Shown here: positions 1-10,396 of the stretch, piece by piece
Numbering within the stretch: the first letter of the stretch is position 1
Layout of the letters: every line of letters begins with the position of its first letter
NCBI GenBank assembly: GCA_011032825.1
Contig: JAADJZ010000030.1
Location: 372,001-436,000 of the forward strand
Source: Massariosphaeria phaeospora
Lineage: Eukaryota > Ascomycota > Dothideomycetes > Pleosporales
Direction of reading: 5' to 3'
DNA length: 64,000 nucleotides
Position numbers and translations under genes: made by a program
The notes under the pieces: generated by a model
Told to the model about the DNA's origin: nothing
The model's input: only the letters and a program-made list of their open reading frames with translations
The model's database searches: none

Positions 1-420
1 GGCACCCGCAGAGGCACCCGCGGAGGCACCTGCGCACCTGCAGCGACGGCGCGATAGAAAAAGGCTGCGAAAGTTTGTATAGCCGTCGCATATAAATCTC
101 ACAGCTTTGTTCAATGCGCAGGTATTTTGAGTCGCTGTGGAGGTGGTGCAGCGGGTGCGGGCACCTCTGCGGGCTGCGGGTGCGCGCCCGGCCACCGAGC
201 GCCGCCGCTGGGTGCCTCTGCGGGTGCCTCTGCGGCGACGCACCTGCGCGACCCCACGCAGCACCCACGCGTCGGAAAAGGGCTGCGCGAGCTTGTATAG
301 CCGTCGCATACAAATTTCACAGCTTTGTTCAATACGCAGGTATTTTGAGTCGCTGTAGAGGTCGCGCAGCAGGTGCAGCGACTCGCCTCTGCCGTCCGAA
401 GTTTTGAAGTTCATCGGCTA
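1..420. repeat. GC-rich tandem duplication, period 218 bp
   Basis: A block beginning GGCTGCG and running through TTGTATAGCCGTCGCAT to TTTTGAGTCGCTGT occurs at about 63-140 and again at 282-355; the shared word AGCCGTCGCA starts at 81 and at 299, giving a 218-bp period. Between the copies are imprecise short repeats of the type GAGGCACCYGC / GGTGCCTCTGCGG. It is much more GC-rich than the following 7 kb and shows no RIP-like decay. The array appears to run off the left edge of the window. No TTAGGG telomere repeats are present, so a subtelomeric position cannot be claimed. Confidence 0.75.
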
Positions 421-999
421 AACCTCGGGCCGTACTGAGATATACCGCCCGAGGAGGGCTGCACGCGTACTTTGAGAACTGTGGTGCCGTATACCCAAAC
501 CGTGGTGCCGTTTATCCGTCGCCTGTTGTTTTTACGCAGAGACGCCCAACGCCTAGCTCTCGAGCAATCTCGCTGTTGTTATGGCCAGCTTCAAGGCGCT
601 ATAAAACGCGCTGAAGCAACTTATGCTCTAACCTATAGCTAGTTGGCACAGGCAAACGATTTGAGGCCCCCGCGGGCATCTCATAAAGCAAACACTAACG
701 ATAGTAGGTGGATTGTAGATAAAAAGTCAATGAGATCATCATGCGCCTGCAAAACTAGGCGGGCGAAAATGCCTCGCCGGAAGCACCGGATCCGAACCCC
801 TATCGGGTATAGTCACTCCTTTTGACCTTTTACTTCGCGCTCCTTACTACTTTTGGAGTGTATGCGGTATTTCGGACTGCACAATAGTTTAACGGATAGG
901 GCCAACCTACTGCTCGCAGGGCGAGGCTAGCTACTAGTTGGTGTTAACTAGGCTGCGACGTTCGTTAAGCGTCAACCTAAGCTCTAAGTTAAGTTTAAT
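421..999. other. Unassigned repeat-derived DNA
   Basis: No gene is recognisable. The motif GTGGTGCCGT recurs at about 482 and 503. At about 863-886 a stretch CGGTATTTCGGACTGCACAATA closely matches the end of the small inverted-repeat element near 6836-6859, so this is probably a solo terminus of that family. GC content falls towards the right as the RIP-affected zone begins. Confidence 0.4.
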
Positions 1000-1689
1000 C
1001 GAAAGTACGACTATAAGAGAGCTCTCTGCGAGGACTCTAGGCTCGTTGGCAACTAGTTTAGGCTTGTAGCGAACATGAAAGCCAAGTACAGCGTAGTAGA
1101 CAAGGACACTTACAACTTTGATAAAACGAGCTTTATAATAGGCTAGATCTCAACAGGCGCAGTAATTACTAGCTTAGAGCGTCGAAGACGGCCGAAAACG
1201 GTGCAGCAAGGTAACAGAGAGTAGACGACGGTAGTGCAAAGCGTCAACGCAATAAAGTAGGCTATTCTACCTTTTATTATTTTCTAAGGCAAGAACTACC
1301 TCTTTGCCTAGTACAAAGAGAATAGCCTACTTCGCAACTAGGTTATCGCAGTCTTCGAGAACGGCTAGACAACAAATAAGCTTGGCCTTAAGTAGTTAAA
1401 GCACTTTAATAAGCATACAAAGAGACGTACTCTTAGAGAAGTACGTTTACTTATTATTAACAGCTATAAAAGCTACGACTTCTTTGCTTTTCAAAAGTAC
1501 TACAAGAAAAGCAACATTATTACTTTTTGCATGCTTCTTTACTTGTTGCACCTCTTGCAGCTACTTAATATAAGCTGTTTCTCGCTTTTGAAGAAAGCGT
1601 ACGAGCGCTACTATGTCCGTGCACTTAATGCTCGCGTTTAGTTAATGCTTGCGCAATACTATAATCGCGATTTTGAATATAAAGCTGTA
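1000..1689 (+). pseudogene. pogo/Fot-type (DDE_1) transposase, N-terminal/central fragment (element A)
   Basis: Read from about 1040 in one frame, this gives the central part of a fungal pogo-family transposase: a segment around KAKYSVVDKDTYNFDKTSF (first catalytic Asp region), then an ERRRRPKTVQQGNRE-like stretch, an ENGxTTNKLGLK-like stretch, a degraded DGH motif (NSYKSYD) and a QLLNISCFSLLKKAY block equivalent to the family LQPLDVGCFSPLKKAY. Several in-frame TAG codons fall where the family has Trp. The match fades after about 1606, and foldback FB1 begins at 1690. Blocks at 6400-6580 and 6862-7135 look like the missing C-terminal part, suggesting one element split by later insertions. Confidence 0.75.
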
Positions 1690-4450
1690 ACGTACCTTAC
1701 GGGTAGTCGAGCTACACAGGTTCGCAGAACACTTTTGCCAAGCAAATTATCTAATATTATAACCTTAATACCTTTCTTAATAGTAGGCCTATTAGAATAA
1801 TTTATACACTATTTTAAAGCTCTAAGCTAGGACTTTAAAATCTACTAAAAATTACCTAAATAGGCTAAGTACTACTAGAGTTTTTAAAGTTTAAAGATAA
1901 AGAGCTCGCTTAAGCTCTATACCTAGTATCTAGTAGAATTCTACTATAATAAACTTTTATATTCTAAAATATTCTTATTTATACTGCAAGTTAGAGTTCT
2001 AGAAAGTTATATAGTATATAGCTTAGAATTAAAGCTATTAAATAGAATTAGAGCTTATATATAAAACCTACTAAGTATAAAGTATTAGTACTATTATAAC
2101 TCTAAATAATACTACTTTTTTAAAGCTTATATAACGTAAAGCACTAGCGAACCCAACAAACTAGTAAACTCAACAAAATTTGCCAAGACTACTACCTCCT
2201 CTATCAACGCAATATGTTTCAACTAACTAACGCGTTATTACACTAACACGAAAGAAAACTTCAGCTTGCTCTTAAAGCTTATAATTCTAGCTAATTTCAA
2301 AGCTATTAAGCTGCTGCTAGTGCTTTTAACGTTAAACACTATACTCTCTCTAAACGCGCTAAAGGAATTTTATTTTAAGCTTAAACATAACTTACATTTT
2401 TAAAGCTTACTACGACTAAAGAGCAAACAATTATCTAATATATTCTCAACTTTGATTTGCAGGAATTTGCTTTTCGGCTGTCTAAAGTAGAAGATATAGA
2501 AGATAAACTAGTAGCTGCGCAAAGTAGAAAGCTAGTAGGTAAAAACTAGGCTAAGAAATTTGTAACGCGTTTAGGCGAGCTTAAAATAGCTTTCAATTAA
2601 GCAAAGAACTAGCAGAGAATACAATAGAAAAATTCTAAAGTAATTAGCGCGTAGTTTAAGCTTGTTAAAGATACCAAAGCTAAGTACAGCATCTAGAATA
2701 ATAATATACACAACTTTGACAAAACTAGCTTCTAAATAAGTGTTATTAAGTTTATGAAAGTCGTTACAAGCTTTCAAAAACGTACTCAACCTAATTTTAT
2801 TCAGCTAGGCGATTGAGAGTAGGTAATAGTTATCTAGAGTATCTGCGCCGCAAGGTACGCGATCTTGCTATTTATTATCTACAAAAAGCGCGTTTACATT
2901 TTAGCATAGTACGAAAAGAACTTTATACTTAGCAATTAAAAGCTCTTAGTTTCTAAGAACGGCTAGACAAACAACGCTTTTAGTTTTAAGTAGTTAAAGC
3001 ATTTTGACGCGCATACAAAAGCGCGTTAGATAGAAAAGTATTAGCTGCTTATTTTGAACGGCTATAAGAGCTACTAATCTTAGAATTTTAAAAACTATTG
3101 CTTTAAGTACAAGATTCTTACGCTTTGCATGCTAGCTTATTTATTTTATATTCTTTAGCTGCTAGATGTAGTTTGCTTTTCGCTGCTAAAGCTAAAGTAC
3201 TTTTAACGCGTTTGAGACTTAGCGCGCCGGCGCGTTTTCTATATTAACAAGAAAAGCTTCTTGCTAGCCTTTAAAAACGCGTTTTTTGAGGTATTTACAG
3301 CAAAAAACTGCAAAAAGGCTTTTAAAGCTTTAAAGCTAGTTTCTATTAACGCGTAGGTAGTTTTTAATCGTTTTAAAGTACGGCTGTGTACTTTGCTACT
3401 ACCTTTCGCACTAGAAACGCCGTAGCAGTCAAAGACTCTAAGCAATACGCTTGAATTTAGATCGCAATTAAAACTTATTACTACTAAGCTTGGTTTCTTT
3501 CTATTATTTCTAAAGAATAAAGTTAATTAGCTTGTCAAAGAGTTTTACTAGATAGCCTATTAGGTTGAGCTAATGCGCGATCGAATCTCTAGCTTTAAAA
3601 AGACTATTGAAGAAGCAACAAAAAGAAAATTACAAAAACAAAAGCAGATTCAAACAGGTAGCACAATAGAGTATAGTAATAGATTAGCGCAAGTAGCTGC
3701 TAAAGCGTTTACAGCACTTTAGCTATTAAAGAAAGCGCGTAGTAGAAAGAGTTAAAAAAGAGCACAACTAGCTCTACAGCGCTGTAGAAACTATAGTAAT
3801 ACAAAGCACAATGCCCAAACTTGCTAAAAGAATATAGAAAAAGCTTTTAAATCTAAAGCTAGCACGACGTACGCAGGTTCCTTGTTCGATAGCAATTAAT
3901 TTAATGTTCTTTGAAATAAGTTGGTTGTGCTAAGATATTTTGTCGAGTTTACTAGTCTGTTGGATTCGCTAGTACTTTACGTTAGTATAATTATACTAAG
4001 TACTAAATTATTAAGTAGTTTTACATTAGGTTTTAATAGTTATATATAGATATTTATACTTAGCTAGTATAAAGAAAGTAAACTACTTTCTAACTTATCT
4101 AGTAGCTTTAATCTTAGGCTACACGCTATAAAACTTTCTAGAACTCTAACTTGCAGTATAAATAAAAATATTTTAGAATATAAAAGTTTATTATAGTAGA
4201 ATTCTACTAGATACTAGGTATAGAGCTTAAGCGAGCTCTTTATTTTTAAACTTTAAAAACTCTAGTAGTACTTAGCCTATTTAGGTAATTTTTGGTAGAT
4301 TTTAAAGTTCTAGCTTAGAGCTTTAAAACAGTGTATAAATTATTCTAATAGGCCTACTATTAAGAAAGGTATTAAAGTTATAATATTAGATAATTTGCTT
4401 GGCAAAAGTGTTTCGCGAACTCGTGTAGCTCGACTACTCGTAAAGTACGT
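1690..4450. mobile_element. Foldback (palindromic) element FB1, interrupted by pogo element B
   Basis: About 430-bp arms (about 1690-2130 and 3985-4450) are inverted repeats of each other. The left outer end ACGTACCTTACGGGTAGTCG is matched by the right end, which reads in reverse complement ACGTACTTTACGAGTAGTCG. A TA dinucleotide flanks each side (1688-1689 and 4451-4452). Once pogo element B and one TA are removed, the remainder is about 910 bp of nearly pure palindrome with no coding sequence. The ACGTA termini are shared with pogo elements B and C, so FB1 is best read as a non-autonomous relative mobilised by a pogo-type transposase. Boundaries are visible directly; the relationship is inferred. 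Confidence 0.8.
2134..3982 (+). mobile_element. pogo/Fot-type element B, RIP-inactivated
   Basis: An 1,849-bp element flanked by TA (2132-2133 and 3983-3984) with about 46-bp terminal inverted repeats (2134-2179 and 3937-3982). Each TIR contains two imperfect sub-repeats. Plus-strand translation from about 2400 to 3900 recovers a DDE_1 transposase: a TKAKY block, QFDKT-like first Asp motif, a degraded LILDGHESH block, LQPLDVVCFS-like third motif, and a C-terminal zinc knuckle reading CRNYSNTKHNAQTC, in which the second Cys codon has become Tyr. Dense TAG/TAA codons at family Trp/Gln positions make it non-functional. It sits in the centre of FB1. Confidence 0.85.
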
Positions 4451-4532
4451 TATAGCTACATACAATTGCTATAAGTATATAATTTTATAGTTAGTAGAAT
4501 AGTAAATACAGTACGCTCTATAGTTTAGCTTA

Positions 4533-6381
4533 ACGTAATCTACTACTAAGTAGAACACTCTACTAAGTAGAACAGTTTCTGCTAAGAACTTCTACTCTTT
4601 TATTAACGCAACATGTTTCAACAACAAAACGCGCAATTATTTAACTAAAAAAGCAGAATTTAGCTTGCTTTTTTTGCTTATAATAGCTAACAATTCTAAA
4701 GCCTTTAACGCGCTGCTAAATTATTTAAAGTACTTTTTACAATACTTTTTTGCTAACGCAAAGAAGTTACGCATTGCTTTAAAACTTGCTACGCTTAACA
4801 TAAGCTTACTGCAACTAAAGAGCAAACAATTGTTTAATATATTTTTAACTTTAATTCGCGAGAATTTGCGCTTCGGCTGTGCGAATTAGTAGATATAGCT
4901 AATAAACTGCTAGTTGTACGCGGTAGTAAGCTAGTTAGCAAGCATTAGCTTGCGCGCTTCGTAACGCGTTTATCTAAGCTTAAAATAGCCTTTAATTAAG
5001 CTAAAAATAAGCAGAGAATACTCTAGAAAAATCTAGAAATAATTAGCGCGTAGTTTAAGCTAGTAGAAAATACTAAAGCTAAGTACAGCGTTTACAACGA
5101 CGACGTGCACAACTTTAACAAAACTAGCTTTTAAATAAGCGTAATTAGCTTTATAAAAGTTGTTACAAGCTTTTAAAAACGTACTTAACCTAATTTTATC
5201 TAGCTAGGCAATTGAAAGTAGGTAATAGTTATTCAAAGCATTTGCGCCGCAAGGTACGCAATTTTGCTTTTTATTATCTACAAGAAACGCGTTTATATTT
5301 TAGCGTAGTACAAAAAAGCTTTAATACTGCGCAATTAAAAGCTCTTAGTTTTTAAGAATAGCTAGACAAACAACGCTTTAGGTTTAAAGTAGTTAAAGCA
5401 CTTTAACGCGCATACAAAAACGCGCTAGGTAAAAGTATACTAGCTGCTTATTCTAAACAGCTATTAAAGCTACTTTAACTAAAATTTTAAAAACTACTAC
5501 TTTGAACACAAGATTATAACTTTCTGCATGCTTCTTTACTTGTTGCATATTCTTTAGCTACTTAACGTAGTTTGCTTTTTGCTATTAAAGCGCAAGTACT
5601 TTTAGCGTATTAGAAACTTAGCACGCTAGCGCGTTTTTTATATTAACAAAAAAAGCTTCTTGCTAGCTTTTAGAAACGCGTTTTTTAAAGTGTTTACAAT
5701 AAAGAACTGCAAAAAAGCTTTTAAAGCTTTAGAGCTAGTTTCTATTAACGCGCAAGTAGTTTTTAATCGTTTTAAAGTATAGCTATGTACTTTGCTACTA
5801 CTTTTTGCACTAAAAACGCTGTAGTAGTTAAAAACACTAAGCAATACGCATAAGTTTAGATCTTAGTTAAAACTTGTACGCAAGTTTTTTACTTAATTAC
5901 TTGTTATAGCTTAAGCAGGCTTTTCTTAGTTTATAAAAAGTAGTAAGCTAATGCTGCACTAAAACGCGCTTTTTGCTGCTCGCAACAAAGAGCTTAAAAA
6001 GCAACTAGTAAAAATAACTAAGCAAAAATCGCGCAAAAGAAAGTAGATTTAGTAAAGTAGTACTATAGAGTATAAAAGTGCTGCAGCGCAAGTAGCTACC
6101 AAAGAGTTTGCAAAGCCTTAGTAATTAAAAAAAGCTTGTAGTAGTAGTAATTAAACACGAGCCTAACTAGCTCTACGGCGCTGTAAAAACTGCGGCAGAA
6201 CTAGGCACAATGCGCAAACGTGCAAAAAAAATACAAAGGCATTTTTTAAATTAAATGCTAGCACGACGTACGTAGGCTTTTTGTTTAATAGCAATAAAAT
6301 TAAAAATGCGTAACATAAGTTAGTTATGCCAAAGCTTTTTGTTCTACTTAGTAGAGTATTCTACTTAGTAGTAGATTACGT
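4533..6381 (+). mobile_element. pogo/Fot-type element C, RIP-inactivated
   Basis: A second 1,849-bp element, flanked by TA (4531-4532 and 6382-6383), with about 43-bp TIRs (4533-4575 and about 6339-6381) beginning ACGTAATCTACTACTAAG. The TIR holds a clear tandem pair of CTACTAAGTAGAACA-type sub-repeats. The internal sequence is a diverged copy of element B: the same transposase blocks in the same order, ending in an intact CCHC knuckle CKNCGRTRHNAQTC at about 6178-6220. Many in-frame stops make it a pseudogene. Its TIR differs strongly from that of B although the interior is alignable, so B and C are separate subfamilies. Confidence 0.85.
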
Positions 6382-6399
6382 TACTTACTATTGAGAATA

Positions 6400-7589
6400 G
6401 TACCTAGTAGTCTAGAACACCTAGTAATACCTATAAATTTAGGTTGCAATTAAAGCTAATTTAAAAGAAAATAGAAAAGCATGTAAATAGCTTTTCTACT
6501 TCAATAGTTAATGCTCTTGAAAAGCTTTTCAAAGGCGCGAAGTACGCAGCAGCTTCTGTGCTACTACTGCGCAACTAAGTTAATATTAGTGCAGTGCGAA
6601 ATACTTTCTATACTTTAAAATTAGCGTAGCGCAAAGTTAAAAAGCTACTATACTCGATAGAGAACTCGAATGCGCTACTTTCGGCGAAACATTCGTTGCC
6701 TATTACTTTTCTATAGAGCTAGATAATTTCATAGAGTTGTTTACACGCTAGCAGACTTTGCTTAATAGCTTGCGAATATTGCTTGCTAATTCGAGAATTT
6801 TCTAGAGCTTGTTTCGCTATTTTTGGGTATAGACGGTATTTCGCACTGCACAATAAGCTTTAAGCTACAAATAAAACTTTTTCGCAACGTAAGTTGTACA
6901 AAAGAAAGCGTATACAGCAGAAAAGTACTCTAATAGTTAAAAAAAAAGCGTGCGCTTAACAGCTCTTAAGGCGTTTAAAACGCGTAGTAATAAAAAAAAA
7001 GCAAAGAAAAAAGCTCGTAGTAATGCTAGTAATTAGAGCAGCTAGCTTTCAAGACGCTGTAGACGCTGCAGCGAGCTAGAGCACAACAAACGCACGTGTA
7101 AAGTAGATGCAGCAGTTAATTCTAAGTAATTTAAGTTATCTTAACTCGTACTAGGTAGTAGAGAGAAAAGTAGTAGAGAGAAAGTAGTAAGTAGTAGAGA
7201 GAAAGCTTAGCGTAGGTAGGCAACTCGCTTGTGTAAGCAACTCGCTCGTAGAGTACGTTATATAAGTAGAGTTAAGTTAGAGTTATAAAAAAAGCAACTT
7301 AACTTTAACTCAACTTCTACCTATTCGCTAGCCTAAAATTTAGGCTAGCAATTTGCTTGTGAAAGTCGTTTAGCGCGTTGATAGCTTAGTGTTGTTCGAG
7401 CGATGTTATAGATAGCTGCAGCGCGTTGCAAAAAAAGTATTGCATTTTGTTTAAAAGCTTAAAGAGCAGTTTGTATCTAACGTTTATTAGAAGGTTCTAT
7501 TTAGTGTTGTTGTTAAAGCATCGCGTACATAGGTAGAGTTAGTAAAAGCTTAGCAAAAGTATTTCGCTAACTCGTTAGGTACCGTACGT
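6400..7589 (+). pseudogene. pogo-type transposase C-terminal remnants (element A, continued)
   Basis: From about 6400 the plus strand reads a degraded SRTPSNTYKFRLQLKLI block followed by IEKHVNSFSTSIVNALEK, the family segment after the DDE core. It is cut at about 6586 by a small inverted-repeat element and resumes near 6862 with a Lys-rich stretch and a C-terminal knuckle CRRCSELEHNKRTC (intact CCHC spacing) at about 7058-7100. The right edge at about 7548-7589 reads GCTTAGCAAAAGTATTTCGC...GTACGT followed by TA, matching the right end of FB1, so it is the terminus of a related element. A short hairpin lies at about 7266-7321. A matching left terminus was not found. Confidence 0.65.
6586..6862. 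repeat. Small inverted-repeat (MITE-like) insertion D
   Basis: A stretch at about 6586-6612 (TTAGTGCAGTGCGAAATACT...) is the reverse complement, with mismatches, of about 6826-6860 (TATAGACGGTATTTCGCACTGCACAATA). The roughly 275 bp between them is AT-rich and non-coding, and it separates two colinear blocks of a pogo transposase. A similar terminus occurs alone at 863-886. Exact ends are uncertain because both sides are RIP-mutated. Confidence 0.5.
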
Positions 7590-7638
7590 TATTAGTGTTT
7601 TCCGAAATACCTTTGCTATAGACTGTGCGCTGGAACTA

Positions 7639-10212
7639 CCGTGCTTGTGCACGCAGCAATCGAAAACGCGCAGCAATCGCAAAACAACATACTTACTACT
7701 ACAAAGATAAAGTTATTGCAACAGCAACAAAAGCGATTATTACGAGATTTCTTAGTGTAGCTACTTTGTATAGCATAGCTAACAGTTCGTACTATCTATA
7801 TGTAGCTAGAAGATTAATCTTCTAGCTGCAAGTATTAACTTTAGGTAAAAGTACTAGTGCAGCTTCTAGGCTAGCGAATAAGTATAGGTTAAGTTAAAGT
7901 TGGGTTAGATTCGCACGGACTAGAAAACGAAAATCAAAATCTTTACTTTTTAATATCTTACCTAATACTATAGATATACTAATGCAAATTTAACACGTGC
8001 TGCAGATATATAAACACAATTATATATAAAATTATTAGAGAATTCTAGCTAGTCTAGCTTTTTTAATATAGCTTTTTATTTATTAAATCTATAAAAGATA
8101 AATGAAATATACTCTAGACTAGGTAGAATTCTCTAATAATTTTACATATAATTGTGTTTATATATCTGCAGCACGTGTTAAATTTGCATTAGTATATCTA
8201 TAGTATTAGGTAAGATATTAAAAAGTAAAGATTTTGATTTTCGTTTTCTAGTTCGTGCGGATCTAACCTAACTTTAACTTAACTTATACTTATTCGCTAG
8301 CCTAGCAGCTTCTATAGACGCTAGAACAGCTGCGGCAGCGCTTTTAAGCTATTTTAACTTAGAATTGCTTAAAAGAGAACGTAAAGCTTTGCGCTTGCTT
8401 GTTTAAGTAGTTTTAGATAGTTTTTTAGTATTTTGAGCTTCGATTTAAGCAGCGCGCGCAGCTAACTTGCTAGCTTTTTCTTTCTTGCGCACTACTTTCT
8501 ACTTCTCTTGCGCTATACGTCGTTTTTTTTTTTCTGCTTTTAAAGTAGCTTAGCAGCAGCTTAAAGCTCCTTCTAGTTAGCTTTTGCTGCAATTTTAGCT
8601 TTTTTTTGTTGTTGCTTTTTAACTTTACGCGCACGTGCTTTTTTTATCTTGCGTAGCAACTAGAAAGTAGCACTACTATAGTAGCTCTCTTTACGACGCA
8701 AGTTAAAAGCTTTGCTAAGCTGCTTGTGCTTTTGTTTAAAAGTTGCTGCTTTTCTTAGGCTTTTATTTTCGTGCTAAAGTAGCTCGTTTTGCACTTGCAG
8801 TTGGTGTAGCGTTTGAGAAAGCAACTTTAACTTCTCTGCAGCAGTATTCTTTACTACAAAGCGTACAAAATAGTTTATTTAACGCTAGTTGCTTAGCTTA
8901 AGAGCTAAAGGAGCTGCTTTACTTTTATTCTGTTTCTAGAGTTGGTCTAGCTTAAAGCGTTTAAGTATAGCTTCGCGGTTTATAGGCTATATACTAGTAG
9001 CTTCAAAGAACTTAAAAATAGTTCTAGTTGTAAAAAAGAACACCTACGCTTTCTAGAACAGTAGAAAGAAGTTTCTTTTTCTAACTAGAATAAGCTTTTA
9101 GGTTTTGTAAAAGTAGCGAGTAAGCTCTTTAGTGTAGCAGTTAGAGAGAGGTTTAAAGTAAACAACGTTGAGCAGCTAAAGCGTATAAGTACTGTAAAGT
9201 AAAAATATAGCAAAAAGTATACAGTAAGCTTAACAGTAGTCGAAAAAGTCTATTGTAAAATAACTGCTATAGCTGTTGAGTATAAAGAAACGCTAGTTAC
9301 GCTTGCGCCGCGCTTTCTCCTTCGTGCAGCAGTTAAAAACCTGCTCTAACCAAGCTAACCCAACGTCGTTATTCGTCTAACTAGATAAAGATGAGGTAAC
9401 AAAGACGTCGTGCTTTCTCGCTTTAACGTTGGCTACCTATGAAGCTTGCAATGAGCTGTTCGCTGACTAGTAGATAACGGCGAGCAACAGAGCACTCTTA
9501 TCGCTACAAACGGTTGCTAGGACAGTTACCTACTTACGTAAGCTATCTTGCAGCGTCGCTCGCACTTTCTTTTTCTCCTATTGCCAGCGACTGAAGACGC
9601 GTTTTGAGCGTTCTGTTACACTAATTATGAAGCTTTTCTCGTTTATATTGTACCTATAGCACTGCTGTATATCGTACTGTTGCATTTTCTAATGTAATAG
9701 ATCAAAGTATAGCTTATACTTGTGTTTTGAATTAGCTTTGTAGCGTACAGCGTCCATCCTAGAGGTCCATTTGCAAACGAGATGATTACTATGTCGGCTG
9801 ACAAAGCGTCGTACCTAGGCCTCGCTTACAGGCTTAGCAGCAATCTGCGACGCAAAATTTTGTATTAACTCTTTTGTAAGAGGCAGCGCTTTTTTTGTAA
9901 AGTTCTTAATGTACTGTACGAGTGCAGCTTCCTGTTGTAGGTTAAGCTTTTGTTGAGTGTGTTTCTAATCAGTTTGGGACCCTTAACGACCTTAGTGTCT
10001 TCGCGCCAGTGTAACTCTGCTAACATTAAACTGATCAGCAATTTTGGTGTACGTAAAATGTTCTTCGTCGTTAAGCAATTCGATTGCTGCAAGAGCAGCG
10101 TCAATTGGTTCCATATTGGTGGAGTTGCGACGCGTTGAAGTTGGGATGGTGTCTGGTGTTTTGGTGTTCTGCGATCGCCGCGCGTCTCCGATCGCCGGGT
10201 GCACGGGCACGG
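7639..10212 (-). mobile_element. pogo-type element F, nested in E, RIP-inactivated
   Basis: TIRs of about 52 bp: 7639-7690 (CCGTGCTTGTGCACGCAGCA...) pairs with the end at 10212 (reverse complement CCGTGCCCGTGCACCCGGCG...), flanked by TA at 7637-7638 and 10213-10214. Most mismatches between the ends are C/T or G/A transitions. It contains foldback FB2; without it the length is about 2.14 kb, close to the 2,125 bp of element H. Its minus-strand transposase (10114 down to about 8310) starts MEPIDAALAAIELL, includes a psq-type helix-turn-helix, the DDE core and a basic C-terminal coiled tail. The first catalytic motif reads YNINEKS instead of YNMDEKG, losing the Asp, and there are many in-frame stops. 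Confidence 0.85.
7869..8302. repeat. Foldback (palindromic) element FB2
   Basis: About 190-bp arms (7869-8060 and 8112-8302) are near-perfect inverted repeats around a short AT-rich loop. The outer ends read GGCTAGCGAATAAGTATA and its complement, each flanked by TA (7867-7868 and 8303-8304). It is non-coding and lies between the transposase 3' end and the left TIR of pogo element F, where it must have inserted after F. The arms are more alike than the surrounding RIP-mutated sequence would predict for an old insertion. Unrelated in sequence to FB1. Confidence 0.8.
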
Positions 10213-10396
10213 TAGGAGGCGCCGAACCGCCGAGGCATCAAGGTCCTAGCGTTTTTGTATGTAGAATTATGCCGATAGAGTTCAATTTCACCCACCTCGC
10301 CCCATTGAGCCATATTTGCCCTATCTCAACGTCAGTATACGTTTTTTGGTGTTTTGCGTGATTATTGACTGTGATAGGCGCCCGGCGCTACTTCGG

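Noticed and set aside
775..830. tRNA-like GGATCCGAACCCC word resembling a reverse-complement T-loop
   Set aside because: No acceptor stem, D arm or anticodon arm can be built around it on either strand.
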